Assembly: GCF_011392125.1 (NCBI RefSeq)
Contig: NZ_JAAJBU010000003.1
Coordinates: forward strand, 186,001 to 250,000
Direction of reading: 5' to 3'
Source: Flavobacterium lotistagni
GTDB lineage: Bacteria > Bacteroidota > Bacteroidia > Flavobacteriales > Flavobacteriaceae
Length of the DNA stretch: 64,000 nt
Shown here: piece by piece, positions 1 through 7,805 of the stretch
Position numbering within the stretch: the first letter of the stretch is position 1
Layout: every line of letters starts with the position of its first letter
Position numbers and translations under genes: made by a program
Notes under the pieces: model-generated
Databases searched by the model: none
What the model was told of the DNA's origin: nothing
The model's input: the letters and a program-made list of their open reading frames with translations, nothing else

Positions 1-1
1 C

Positions 2-250
2 TTGCGCAATTTCCAGGAAAATTTCCCAGAAACTGATTTGCGTGAGTTGATTTACTACTTCGAAAGACATATCGAACTTGACGCTGACGAGCACGGCCCA
101 ATGGCGATGAAAATGATAGCTGAACTTTGCGGAGACGATGCCCACAAATGGCAGGAAGTGGAAGAAACTTCAATTCTAGCTTTAGAAAAAAGAATCGGCC
201 TTTGGGATGCCATCGAAGAACAAATCATGCTTAAAGCGGCTTTGGCTTAG
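2..250 (+). CDS. DUF3050 family protein, C-terminal fragment
   Basis: This is the last 82 codons of a gene that begins before the window; the TTG at position 2 is simply the first codon in frame, not a believable start. The residues IELDADEHGPMA followed by an acidic and Trp-containing tail (HKWQEVEE, RIGLWDAIEEQ) are what I know from the C-terminus of DUF3050 proteins, a heme-oxygenase-like helical family of unknown reaction. The conserved His and Glu/Asp residues would fit a metal- or cofactor-binding helix bundle, but that is inference. The SGNH lipoprotein gene follows 36 bp downstream on the same strand and could be co-transcribed. Confidence 0.7.
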   Translation: MRNFQENFPETDLRELIYYFERHIELDADEHGPMAMKMIAELCGDDAHKWQEVEETSILALEKRIGLWDAIEEQIMLKAALA

Positions 251-286
251 AGCCAGTTTTAAGTAGACTCTTCAAAGCGATAACTC

Positions 287-997
287 ATGAATTGGTGGTT
301 CAAAATATTAATCCCTTGCTTTAATCTGTTGTTGTTTTGCAGTTGCAATCAAGATCAGAATCCTTATTGGTCTGCTCAAAATTCGGTACCCAAACGATAT
401 GAATATTTGGCCTTAGGCGATAGTTATACGATTGGGCAAAGCGTTTGTGAAAGCTGTCGGTTTCCAGAGCAATTAAAGGTAGCATTGCAATCTGTTTTTC
501 CTAGAGATTCTTTCAGACTTAAAATAATAGCCCAAACAGGTTGGACTACAACCAATTTAATGAACGCCATCCAGAGCGAAAACCTCACTAGCCATTACGA
601 TTTGGTTACCTTGCTCATTGGAGTCAATAACCAATACCAACGCCAACCATTTTCAGTATACGAATCAGAATTTCCTGCATTGGTCACCAGAGCCATTTCT
701 TTAGCTAAAGGGAATAAAAGTAAGGTGGTGGTGGTTTCGATTCCCGATTATGCTTATACGCCTTATGGTCAAGGGGCAGCAAACATTTCTAGTGAAATTG
801 ATTCCTACAATGCTTTTGCGGCAACGTATTGTCATCAGAATCAAATCGCTTTTATCAATATTACCGACATTACCCAACAAGGGTTACTCACTCCTGAATT
901 AGTTGCCTCTGATGGTTTGCATCCTTCAGCCTTGGCCTATTCTAAATTTGTCGAGCGCATCCTGCCAATAGCCAGAGAGCGGATTGCCTATGAATAA
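287..997 (+). CDS. SGNH/GDSL-type hydrolase, probable lipoprotein
   Basis: Encodes 236 residues. The N-terminus is a hydrophobic signal with cysteines at 18 and 20 (LLLFCSC), so a lipoprotein in the cell envelope is likely. The SGNH blocks are visible: GDSYTIG with Ser46 as nucleophile, GVNN around 112-115 in place of the usual GxND block, and SDGLHPS with Asp209 and His212. Members hydrolyse ester bonds in lipids, acylated sugars or other acyl substrates; the substrate cannot be told from sequence. It follows the DUF3050 gene on the same strand by 36 bp. The next gene has its own promoter. Confidence 0.82.
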   Translation: MNWWFKILIPCFNLLLFCSCNQDQNPYWSAQNSVPKRYEYLALGDSYTIGQSVCESCRFPEQLKVALQSVFPRDSFRLKIIAQTGWTTTNLMNAIQSENLTSHYDLVTLLIGVNNQYQRQPFSVYESEFPALVTRAISLAKGNKSKVVVVSIPDYAYTPYGQGAANISSEIDSYNAFAATYCHQNQIAFINITDITQQGLLTPELVASDGLHPSALAYSKFVERILPIARERIAYE

Positions 998-1065
998 CAT
1001 TCGATGCTTTACCGCTGAAAAGGTCTCTTTGGTCGCAAATTTTTCATAGCAACAGGTTTTATCTT

Positions 1066-1073
1066 TAGCTTTG
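1066..1073 (+). promoter_or_regulatory. Bacteroidota -7 promoter element (TAGCTTTG)
   Basis: Exact match to TAnnTTTG, 16 bp before the start codon of the LytS-type kinase. It implies a leader of roughly ten bases and separate transcription from the upstream hydrolase gene. Confidence 0.55.
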
Positions 1074-1089
1074 GCACCACTAAACAACT

Positions 1090-2112
1090 ATGAAAAAGAA
1101 AGTCAATTTCCTGCTGCTGCAAGTATTCGGCGTGCTGACGTTTTTGAGCATTCCGGTTTTTACTTCGCCCGACTTCAATACTCGCCTGGATTTTCTGTAT
1201 GTGGAAGGTTTTCAGCGGCATTTTACAGTATATGTGCTGTTGGTGATTTTCTTTTACCTGAATTATTACTGGCTGATCCCGAAGTTTTATTTCCGAAAGA
1301 AAATATGGCTGTATGTTATGCTCGTAGCCGCTGCTTATGCGATTGTCGTGGCCGTTCCTGAATATATGTTCCCGAATTTTGGTCGGTCGTTCCATCATAG
1401 GCCAATGCCGCCTCAAGCTGAAAGTTTCTTTTTCCGTTTGCCCGATGGCGGTTCTTTTTTCCAGTTTCTGCTGGTGTTGTCATTGTCGTTTCTCTTGCGC
1501 ATCAACAACCAATTGTTGGCTTTGAACCACGAGAAATTGCAAGCCGAGGTGTCGTATTTGAAAGCCCAGATTAATCCGCATTTTTTATTCAATACACTCA
1601 ACAGTATTTATGCCTTGACTCTAGACAAATCAGATGCAGCGCCTGATGCGGTAATCCGACTCTCCAATATGATGCGCTATGTGGTTACCGAAAGCAGCAA
1701 CGAACTGGTGCCATTGGAGAAAGAAATCAATTACATCACCGATTATGTCGACATGCAACGGCTCCGCATTACAGACCAATCAAATTTGGAATATATCGTC
1801 GATGGAAACGTAAAAGGCAAGTCGATTGCTCCGCTGGTAGTAATTCCTTTCATCGAAAACGCTTTTAAATACGGCGTGAACGCAGAAGAAGATTGGTCGG
1901 TAAAAATTGGCATTCGCATCACCGAAGAAGATTTCACTTTGAACGTATTCAACAAGAAGGTCAAAATCAGTTTCCCTGAAGATTATATCACCGAACAAGG
2001 CATCGAGAACACCAGCAAACGTTTGGAATTCATTTATCCGGGCCGACACGAACTACAACTCACCGATGCTGAGGATTCGTTCAGCGTCAGACTAAAAATC
2101 AGTTGGTTATGA
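1090..2112 (+). CDS. LytS/YehU-type sensor histidine kinase (His_kinase, PF06580 type)
   Basis: Encodes 340 residues. About four membrane segments lie in the first 140 residues (near 5-25, 45-63, 71-90 and 122-136). A short linker leads to the phosphoacceptor motif QINPHFLFNTLNSIY with His164, diagnostic of the LytS/YehU class. The ATP-binding N-box is PFIENAFKYG near 254-263. No extracytoplasmic domain of any size is present, so the signal is probably sensed in or near the membrane. Its stop codon overlaps the start of the LytTR regulator in an ATGA, so the two are translationally coupled partners. It differs in class from the TPR-type kinases in the 39-58 kb array. Confidence 0.9.
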   Translation: MKKKVNFLLLQVFGVLTFLSIPVFTSPDFNTRLDFLYVEGFQRHFTVYVLLVIFFYLNYYWLIPKFYFRKKIWLYVMLVAAAYAIVVAVPEYMFPNFGRSFHHRPMPPQAESFFFRLPDGGSFFQFLLVLSLSFLLRINNQLLALNHEKLQAEVSYLKAQINPHFLFNTLNSIYALTLDKSDAAPDAVIRLSNMMRYVVTESSNELVPLEKEINYITDYVDMQRLRITDQSNLEYIVDGNVKGKSIAPLVVIPFIENAFKYGVNAEEDWSVKIGIRITEEDFTLNVFNKKVKISFPEDYITEQGIENTSKRLEFIYPGRHELQLTDAEDSFSVRLKISWL

Positions 2113-2807
2113 TCCGCGCCATTGCTTTAGACGACGAGCCGTTGGCGCTCAAAGTAATCGAGAATTTCTGTCAGCGCGTGCCGTATATTCAGCTCGAGAA
2201 AACCTTCACCAAAACCGCCGAAGCCCACAAGCATTTGAGAAAGCAACCCGTCGATTTGATTTTTCTCGACATCCAAATGCCCACTCAAAATGGCATGGAA
2301 TTTTTCGCCGAAATCCAGCAGCATACGATGGTGATTTTTACTACCGCGTTCAGCGAATATGCCGTCGAAGGTTTCAATGTGAACGCCACCGATTATTTAC
2401 TCAAACCTTTTTCATTCGACCGTTTCCTGCAAGCCATAGAAAAAGCCAAAGTCAGTTATGAAACACGTCACAAGATTCAATCGACCGAAATGCAGTACCT
2501 ATTCATTCGGGCAGATTATACCCTGCACAAAATCCTGATTTCAGATATTCTTTTTATCGAAGGCTTGGATGATTATCTTAAAATCCACATTCAGAACCAA
2601 CGAACCATTGTGGCCAGAATGACGCTCAAAAGTATGCTCGAGAAATTACCGGGCAACGAATTCCTGCGCGTGCATCGTTCCTATATTGTTCCGATGGCTA
2701 GAGTAGAGAAGGTGCGCAACAAAATCATCTATATTGGCGAGGAAGAAATTCCTGTTAGTGCGAGTTATGAAGCGGCGTTCAATGAGGTGTTGTCTGATAA
2801 AAAGTAG
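2109..2807 (+). CDS. LytTR-family response regulator
   Basis: Encodes 232 residues from the ATG at 2109. An in-frame TTG at 2103 also exists, but the ATGA overlap with the kinase makes ATG the better start. The receiver domain has the acidic pocket LDDEP (Asp8, Asp9) and phosphoacceptor Asp54 in LIFLDIQMP. The C-terminal LytTR DNA-binding domain spans about 130-232, with FIEGLDDYLKI and FLRVHRSYIVP. It should be phosphorylated by the adjacent LytS-type kinase and act as a transcription factor. No fibre gene adjoins it, unlike the four LytTR genes further on. Confidence 0.9.
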   Translation: MIRAIALDDEPLALKVIENFCQRVPYIQLEKTFTKTAEAHKHLRKQPVDLIFLDIQMPTQNGMEFFAEIQQHTMVIFTTAFSEYAVEGFNVNATDYLLKPFSFDRFLQAIEKAKVSYETRHKIQSTEMQYLFIRADYTLHKILISDILFIEGLDDYLKIHIQNQRTIVARMTLKSMLEKLPGNEFLRVHRSYIVPMARVEKVRNKIIYIGEEEIPVSASYEAAFNEVLSDKK

Positions 2808-2821
2808 GTTGCAAAAGTTTC

Positions 2822-3148
2822 TTACACCTCCGGAGCCAATTCAACTTCCAACCCGTCAAGCTCCTCGGTCAAATGAATCTGGCAACCCAGCCGGCTGTTT
2901 TCCTTTACATTGAAGGCTTCCCAAAGCATGGCTTCTTCATCCGGATTTTTTTCTGGCAGCGGCACCTGGTTCAAAACATAACATTGACACGAGGCGCACA
3001 TGGCCATACCGCCGCAAATCCCGATGGTGCCTTCCGGGGCGAGTTCGTAGGCGCGCACGAGTTCCATCAGGTTCATGTTCATGTCGGTTGGCGCTTGAAC
3101 TTCGTGGGTTACGCCATCGCGGTCGGTAATCTTAATGGTGATATCCAT
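2822..3148 (-). CDS. Adrenodoxin-type [2Fe-2S] ferredoxin
   Basis: Encodes 108 residues. Four cluster cysteines in the adrenodoxin arrangement CX5CX2C...C are seen at 45, 51, 54 and 89 (CGGMAMCASC, then LGCQI). A fifth cysteine at 56 is probably not a ligand. The protein should carry one electron between a reductase and an acceptor in the cytoplasm. It lies downstream of a ferredoxin-NADP reductase-like gene (3270-4325) on the same strand, with a palindromic repeat in the 121-bp gap, so the two are good candidates for redox partners. The Nfu and Mrp genes further upstream hint at Fe-S metabolism. Confidence 0.88.
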   Translation of the reverse strand: MDITIKITDRDGVTHEVQAPTDMNMNLMELVRAYELAPEGTIGICGGMAMCASCQCYVLNQVPLPEKNPDEEAMLWEAFNVKENSRLGCQIHLTEELDGLEVELAPEV

Positions 3149-3154
3149 ATTGTT

Positions 3155-3237
3155 TCTAAGAAGCTAATCCGGCTGTACACTCTATCTTTTGTTCTGAACC
3201 CCAGAACAAAAGGATGCCGTTTCCATCCGGGCTAGGG
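3155..3237 (-). repeat. Flavobacterium-type palindromic intergenic repeat, copy 1
   Basis: On the minus strand this reads CCCTAGCCCGGATGG, then GGCATCCTTTTG, a hairpin, CAAAAGATA, and ends near AGCCGGATTAGCTTCTTAG. The inner stem is a perfect 11 bp (3186-3196 with 3202-3212) with a 5-base loop. It matches three other copies at 4409, 27874 and 34171. It fills the gap between the reductase and ferredoxin genes. Function is unknown; it could shape the mRNA ends or be a REP-like element. Confidence 0.8.
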
Positions 3238-3269
3238 TATTTGCGTTGGTTTGACGTCTGTTTTAATAT

Positions 3270-4325
3270 TTACTCTATCGCTTTTACAACGGCCTTTTCC
3301 GCTTCTTTTCTGCTGCCGTCGAAACCGTCAACTCCGGAAACCGTGGTGTATTTAAGCACATATTTTTTGCCGGGGTTCATGCGTTGATACACGCTTTGGC
3401 ACATCAGTGTCGCTTCGTGGAAACCGCACAAAATCAGTTTGAGTTTTCCGGGATAAGTGTTCACATCGCCAATGGCATAGATGCCCGGAATGTTGGTTTG
3501 ATAATCTAAAGCATTATTTACTTTGATGGCGTTTTTTTCGATTTCTAAGCCCCAATCGGCAATCGGGCCGAGTTTGGGTGTGAGGCCAAAAAGTGGAATA
3601 AAATAATCCGTTTCAATGTCAAGTGGTTCGCCGTTTTCGATTTCAAGATGCACGGATTCTAGTTGCTCCGAACCTTTTAGACCCACAACTTCTGCTGGTG
3701 TAATGAGCCTGATTTTGCCAAGATTTTTGAGTTCTTGTACTTTCTCGACCGAATCGAGCGCGCCACGGAATTCGTTCCTGCGGTGAACCAAAGTTACTTC
3801 TGAAGCTACGTTGGCCAAGAAAATGCTCCAATCTAGAGCCGAATCGCCGCCGCCGGAAATCACGACTCTTTTATCGCGAAACTGCTCCGGGTTTTTAATG
3901 AAATACTGTACGCCTTTGTCTTCGTAGTATTCGATACCTTCAATAAGTGGTTTTCTTGGTTCGAAACTTCCTAAGCCACCGGCAATGGCTACAGAATTGG
4001 CGTGGTGTTTTGTGCCTTTGTCTGTGGTGACAATGAAAGTGCCGTCTTCTTGCTGCTCGATGGTTTCTGCTCGCTCGCCCAAAGTGAATCCGGGTTGGAA
4101 CTGTTTGATTTGCTCCATAAGATTGTCAATCAGGTCACCGGCCAATACTTCCGGGAAACCGGGAATATCGAAAATGGGTTTTTTGGGGTAGAGTTCGGAA
4201 AGTTGCCCGCCGATTTGTGGCAAGGCATCGATGATGTGGCATTTGAGCTTTAAAAGCCCGGCTTCGAAAACAGCGAAAAGCCCTGTTGGCCCTGCGCCGA
4301 TAATGAGTATGTCTGTTTTAATCAT
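3270..4325 (-). CDS. Ferredoxin-NADP(+) reductase, thioredoxin-reductase-like type
   Basis: Encodes 351 residues. The FAD-binding Rossmann motif IIGAGPTG is at 8-15, followed by ALPQIGGQLSELYPKK, typical of the YumC-like ferredoxin-NADP reductase family. A second nucleotide-binding motif ISGGGDSALDW lies near 155-165 and the flavin-side motif IYAIGDVNTY near 290-300. No CxxC redox pair is present between the two domains, which argues against a true thioredoxin reductase. It would move electrons between NADPH and a ferredoxin, plausibly the one encoded just downstream. The gene sits between two palindromic repeats. Confidence 0.85.
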   Translation of the reverse strand: MIKTDILIIGAGPTGLFAVFEAGLLKLKCHIIDALPQIGGQLSELYPKKPIFDIPGFPEVLAGDLIDNLMEQIKQFQPGFTLGERAETIEQQEDGTFIVTTDKGTKHHANSVAIAGGLGSFEPRKPLIEGIEYYEDKGVQYFIKNPEQFRDKRVVISGGGDSALDWSIFLANVASEVTLVHRRNEFRGALDSVEKVQELKNLGKIRLITPAEVVGLKGSEQLESVHLEIENGEPLDIETDYFIPLFGLTPKLGPIADWGLEIEKNAIKVNNALDYQTNIPGIYAIGDVNTYPGKLKLILCGFHEATLMCQSVYQRMNPGKKYVLKYTTVSGVDGFDGSRKEAEKAVVKAIE

Positions 4326-4408
4326 GGGTTGTAATTCTGCATTTGCGCTGCGAAGTTCGGAAAACCGCCACGCCCATTTTATGACAATTATCAGTTAGCG
4401 AAACCAGT

Positions 4409-4495
4409 AGCGTGAGGGATTGCAACAGCATCCTTTTGGCCTGTACTCAGGACAAAAGATACAGTGGAAAGCCCGACCCTTGTGGTCACGCCCCG
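4409..4495 (+). repeat. Flavobacterium-type palindromic intergenic repeat, copy 2
   Basis: Reads GTGAGGGATTGCAACAGCAT, CCTTTTG, a hairpin, CAAAAGATACAGTGG, AAAGCCCGACCC. The inner arms are 4433-4443 and 4448-4458 with one mismatch. It lies immediately after the 3' end of the Nfu gene and upstream of the reductase, in the opposite orientation to copy 1. Confidence 0.78.
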
Positions 4496-4498
4496 ATT

Positions 4499-4738
4499 TT
4501 AAGCAATATTGACGACCGATTCGATCTGTGGCGCGTACTTCTTGATGGTGGTTTCCACACCGGCTTTGAGCGTCATTTGGTTGACACTGCACGCAGTACA
4601 AGCGCCTTCCAGACGCACCTTGACGTGTTTGTTTTCTTCGATCGAGACCAGTTTGATGTCGCCTCCGTCGGAATTCAAAAACGGCCGGATTTCTTCGAGC
4701 GCTTTCTCTACGTTAAAGGTCAATTCTTCTGTTGTCAT
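4499..4738 (-). CDS. NifU C-terminal domain (Nfu-type) Fe-S scaffold protein
   Basis: Encodes 79 residues, a stand-alone Nfu domain. The signature GGDIKLVSIEE precedes the cluster-binding pair GACTAC (Cys47 and Cys50), which in this family holds a [4Fe-4S] cluster between two subunits for delivery to target proteins. The length is as expected for the domain alone. It is downstream of and on the same strand as the Mrp/ApbC ATPase gene (77-bp gap), another Fe-S carrier family, so joint work in cluster delivery is likely. Confidence 0.9.
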   Translation of the reverse strand: MTTEELTFNVEKALEEIRPFLNSDGGDIKLVSIEENKHVKVRLEGACTACSVNQMTLKAGVETTIKKYAPQIESVVNIA

Positions 4739-4815
4739 CTTTTTTATTATTGGATTATAGGACTGTAAGACGGTAAGATTTTAAGACGCATCCTAAAATT
4801 CTGCCGTACAACAAT

Positions 4816-5943
4816 CTATTTCTTTACTGCCGAACAGCCGGCCATGGTTGTGATCTTGATGGCTTCAGTCGGTGGCAGGTTTTCGTTTCTGCGAACGACT
4901 TCTTGCACTACGTTGCGCGTGACTTCCTCGAATACTTTTTCAATTGGCGAGGCGGTTTGCATGGCGGCAGGGCGACCGTAATCTCCGGCTTCACGGATGC
5001 TTTGCACAATCGGCACTTCGCCTAAGAACGGTACTTGTAAATCTTCGGCGAGGTTTTTCGCACCGCCGTTTCCGAAGATGTAATATTTGTTGTTCGGTAG
5101 TTCTTCAGGGGTGAAGTAAGCCATGTTTTCGACGATTCCCAAAACGGGAACATTAATACTTTCTGAAAGGAACATGGAAACTCCTTTTTTGGCATCAGCC
5201 AGCGCGACGGCTTGTGGTGTACTTACCACGACAGCTCCGGTAATCGGCAAAGATTGCATGATTGACAAATGAATATCTCCGGTCCCGGGCGGCAAATCGA
5301 TGAGCAAGAAATCGAGCTGGCCCCAATCGGCGTCAAAAATCATTTGGTTCAGCGCTTTGGCTGCCATCGGACCACGCCAGATTACGGCTTGGCTTGGAGC
5401 AGTGAAGAACCCAATTGATAAGATTTTGATTTCGTAGCTTTCAATCGGTTTCATTTTCGAGCGGCCGTCGACTTCTACGGAAATTGGTTTTTCAGATTCT
5501 ACGTCGAACATGATTGGCATCGAAGGCCCGTAGATATCGGCATCGAGTACACCGACTGAAAAGCCCATTTTGGCTAAAGTAACCGCTAAGTTGGCGGTAA
5601 CAGTTGATTTTCCTACGCCGCCTTTTCCTGATGCTACGGCAATAATATTTTGGATTCCGGGAATCGATTTGCCTTTGACCTCATTTTTCTCAGGCGTTTC
5701 TACCTTGATATTGACTTTGACTTTGGCCTCGGGCGAGACCAGATCGTGAATGGTTTTGCGAATATCGTCTTCAGCGCGTTTCTTGATGTGCATCGCTGGG
5801 GTGTGCAGCACGAGTTCTACCACTACTTCATCGCCGAAAGTGAGCACATTGGTGACCGCACCGCTTTCGACCATATTTTTACCTTCGCCCGCCACAGTGA
5901 TGGTTTCGAGCGCTTTAAGGATTTCTTTTCTGTCTAATTTCAT
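4816..5943 (-). CDS. Mrp/NBP35 (ApbC-like) P-loop ATPase
   Basis: Encodes 375 residues. A DUF59/MIP18-like domain fills about residues 1-85, and the deviant Walker A is ASGKGGVGKST at 104-114. Further motifs include WRGPMAAKALNQ and LIDLPPGTGD. The family binds and transfers Fe-S clusters in the cytoplasm. Odd: the stretch after ENMAYF, where ApbC/Nbp35 proteins usually carry a CxxC, reads TPEELPNNKYYIFG and has no cysteine; the only cysteine I see is near the C-terminus (MAGCSAVKK). Start at 5943 is supported by a -7 box 50 bp upstream. The Nfu gene follows downstream. Confidence 0.9.
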   Translation of the reverse strand: MKLDRKEILKALETITVAGEGKNMVESGAVTNVLTFGDEVVVELVLHTPAMHIKKRAEDDIRKTIHDLVSPEAKVKVNIKVETPEKNEVKGKSIPGIQNIIAVASGKGGVGKSTVTANLAVTLAKMGFSVGVLDADIYGPSMPIMFDVESEKPISVEVDGRSKMKPIESYEIKILSIGFFTAPSQAVIWRGPMAAKALNQMIFDADWGQLDFLLIDLPPGTGDIHLSIMQSLPITGAVVVSTPQAVALADAKKGVSMFLSESINVPVLGIVENMAYFTPEELPNNKYYIFGNGGAKNLAEDLQVPFLGEVPIVQSIREAGDYGRPAAMQTASPIEKVFEEVTRNVVQEVVRRNENLPPTEAIKITTMAGCSAVKK

Positions 5944-5992
5944 TTGGAAAAATCGTTACCGGTTTAATTTTATTTAAACTGATTTTAGATTG

Positions 5993-6000
5993 CAAAGATA
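5993..6000 (-). promoter_or_regulatory. Bacteroidota -7 element (TATCTTTG) of the Mrp gene
   Basis: Exact TAnnTTTG match on the minus strand, 50 bp before the Mrp start. A TTG at 6022-6024 lies 21 bp upstream and could be the -33 element. Confidence 0.55.
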
Positions 6001-6076
6001 GTGAAGAAGTTATGATGTGAGCAAACGAACAACTGCCAAAGTTTTGTTGGGGTTTTTAGCTGTCAGCTGTAAGCTA

Positions 6077-6403
6077 TTAGCTGTTTGCTACCTCGGGTTT
6101 CCAGAAATGCTTCTCAAAATCCACAATTTGGTTATCGACCACTTTGATGCCTTCGCTCTCGAGCAACTGCTGCATTAAATTAGTACCGTCAAAATGGTGC
6201 TTGCCCGTTAAGATTCCTTTTTGGTTGACTACGCGGTGCGCCGGAACATCGTCTAGGTTATGCGAAGCATTCATCGCCCAACCGACCATTCTTGCCGAAC
6301 GTCCGCTGCCTAAAGCCTTGGCAATGGCACCATAAGAAGTGACGCGGCCATAAGGAATCTGCCGTGCCACTTGGTAAACCCGTTCGAAAAAATTGGCTTC
6401 CAT
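6077..6403 (-). CDS. Alkyltransferase-like (ATL) protein of the MGMT family
   Basis: Encodes 108 residues covering only the MGMT DNA-binding/active-site domain. The family motif PCHRV reads PAHRVV here, with Ala55 in place of the alkyl-accepting cysteine, so it should not repair O6-alkylguanine itself. ATL proteins bind and flip the damaged base and flag it for nucleotide excision repair. Recognition features such as IPYGRVTSYGAIA and the Arg-finger region GSGRSARMVGWAM are intact. It is the last gene of a compact operon behind trmB and a LysE-type exporter, with one base separating it from the exporter gene. Confidence 0.87.
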   Translation of the reverse strand: MEANFFERVYQVARQIPYGRVTSYGAIAKALGSGRSARMVGWAMNASHNLDDVPAHRVVNQKGILTGKHHFDGTNLMQQLLESEGIKVVDNQIVDFEKHFWKPEVANS

Positions 6404-6404
6404 A

Positions 6405-7031
6405 TTAAGGATAGATCAGTTTGAATAAGGTAAAAAGGGCCATAGCAAGGGTTACAGAGCCAATAATTGTATTGATGTTCTGCATCAGCAGTTGTGTTTT
6501 TTTCTCAATCGATTTGAACGCCACTACATAAAGGTAGAACACGGTAAAAGAGCCTAGCACAACGCCCAACACAAAATCAAAAATCTCGTATCGGCCAAAA
6601 CTAAAATACCCGGAAGAAGCGAGGCTCATTGAGGCAAAAACGTAAAATGGAATCGGCAGAAAATTAATCATAGAGAGCAACATACCAAAGAAAAAACGGT
6701 TGGATTTGCCTTTAATCTTGATTTCCTTTTTGGCATTTTTCGGTTTCTTGGCGATCCAGAAAAAGTAAATGCTCAGCCCAAGAAAAATTAGGATGCCGAT
6801 TTCCTGCAACATGGCAATAATTTCGGTATGGATGCTGATGAACCGAGCAAAAAGAACCGCCAAATAGGTTTGGAAAAAAACAACCACCGACGCTCCGGCT
6901 GCAAAACTGATGGCTTGTGAGCGGCCTTCCTGTAGGCTGATTTTTGCCGCTGTCATGTTAATCAAACCCGGGAGGATGACCGCCAGAAAAGCAATGCAAA
7001 AGCCCAGAAAAAGCGGTAAGACCAAAGCCAT
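6405..7031 (-). CDS. LysE-family membrane exporter
   Basis: Encodes 208 residues with about six hydrophobic segments (near 5-25, 38-63, 68-92, 112-135, 145-168 and 185-205). The N-terminal stretch LPGLINMTAAKISLQEG fits the LysE/RhtB exporter superfamily, which exports amino acids or similar small solutes across the inner membrane. The substrate cannot be told. Its start abuts the trmB stop directly and its stop is one base from the ATL start, so translation of the three genes is coupled. A basic, Lys-rich cytoplasmic loop (near 114-128) separates the two halves. Confidence 0.75.
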   Translation of the reverse strand: MALVLPLFLGFCIAFLAVILPGLINMTAAKISLQEGRSQAISFAAGASVVVFFQTYLAVLFARFISIHTEIIAMLQEIGILIFLGLSIYFFWIAKKPKNAKKEIKIKGKSNRFFFGMLLSMINFLPIPFYVFASMSLASSGYFSFGRYEIFDFVLGVVLGSFTVFYLYVVAFKSIEKKTQLLMQNINTIIGSVTLAMALFTLFKLIYP

Positions 7032-7706
7032 CTATTTGATTTTAAAACGAATATACGTAATTGCCTTGTTCTTTTCCAAATATTGTTTTTCGTAAAAGGT
7101 TTGAATAGAGGTCACGATTTCTGGGCTGCCGTGGTTCTTGTATACGTCGTGGTTGGCATACAACACCTGATGGCCTTCGCCGTGGAGCAAACCCAGGGTA
7201 TAACCGTGCATGAATTCGCTGTCGGTTTTTAGGTTCACCACGCCATCAGGTTTGAGGATTTTCTTATACAACGCCAGAAATTCAGCGTTGGTCATTCGGT
7301 GCTTGGTGCGCTTGTATTTGATTTGCGGATCGGGGAAAGTAATCCAAATTTCGTCTACTTCGCCCGCAGCAAAAAGGTGGTCGATGAGTTCAATTTGCGC
7401 GCGCAGAAAAGCTACGTTGGGTAAGCCGTTTTCGATGGCTGTTTTGGCTCCACGCCAGAATCTGGCCCCTTTAATGTCGATGCCGATGAAGTTGGTGTTT
7501 GGGTCGCGCTCGGCCATGCCCACCGAATATTCGCCTTTGCCACAACCGAGTTCGAGTACCAACGGATGGTTGTTTTTAAAGAAATCCTTGTTCCAGTGGC
7601 CCTTTAGTGGAAAATTTCCGGAGATGACTTCCTCGCGCGAAGGTTGGAAAACGTTCTGGAAGGTTTCATTTTCCTTAAATCTTTTTAGCTTATTTTTACT
7701 TCCCAC
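7032..7706 (-). CDS. trmB: tRNA (guanine-N7-)-methyltransferase
   Basis: Encodes 224 residues. The SAM-binding motif LELGCGKGEYS is near 51-61, followed by FIGIDIKGARFWRGA and the catalytic region ITFPDPQIKYKRTKHR near 123-138, which together identify TrmB. It makes m7G46 in the variable loop of tRNAs using S-adenosylmethionine. Length is typical. It is the promoter-proximal gene of the trmB - LysE exporter - ATL operon, with a -7 box about 20 bp before its start. Confidence 0.93.
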   Translation of the reverse strand: MGSKNKLKRFKENETFQNVFQPSREEVISGNFPLKGHWNKDFFKNNHPLVLELGCGKGEYSVGMAERDPNTNFIGIDIKGARFWRGAKTAIENGLPNVAFLRAQIELIDHLFAAGEVDEIWITFPDPQIKYKRTKHRMTNAEFLALYKKILKPDGVVNLKTDSEFMHGYTLGLLHGEGHQVLYANHDVYKNHGSPEIVTSIQTFYEKQYLEKNKAITYIRFKIK

Positions 7707-7726
7707 GATATTATTTAATGTTTTGG

Positions 7727-7734
7727 CAAAATTA
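7727..7734 (-). promoter_or_regulatory. Bacteroidota -7 element (TAATTTTG) of the trmB operon
   Basis: Exact TAnnTTTG match on the minus strand, 20 bp before the trmB start, in the divergent gap to the glycosyltransferase gene. I see no clear -33 element. Confidence 0.5.
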
Positions 7735-7805
7735 AGGAAATATACAAGATGCGGAATGTTTTTATTTTGCGTCGTTTTTAAGTTGATGTTGCTGAATTTC
7801 TTCTG

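Noticed and set aside
1009..1416. 135-codon minus-strand frame overlapping the LytS-type kinase start
   Set aside because: Antisense to a conserved kinase, basic low-quality composition, no promoter.
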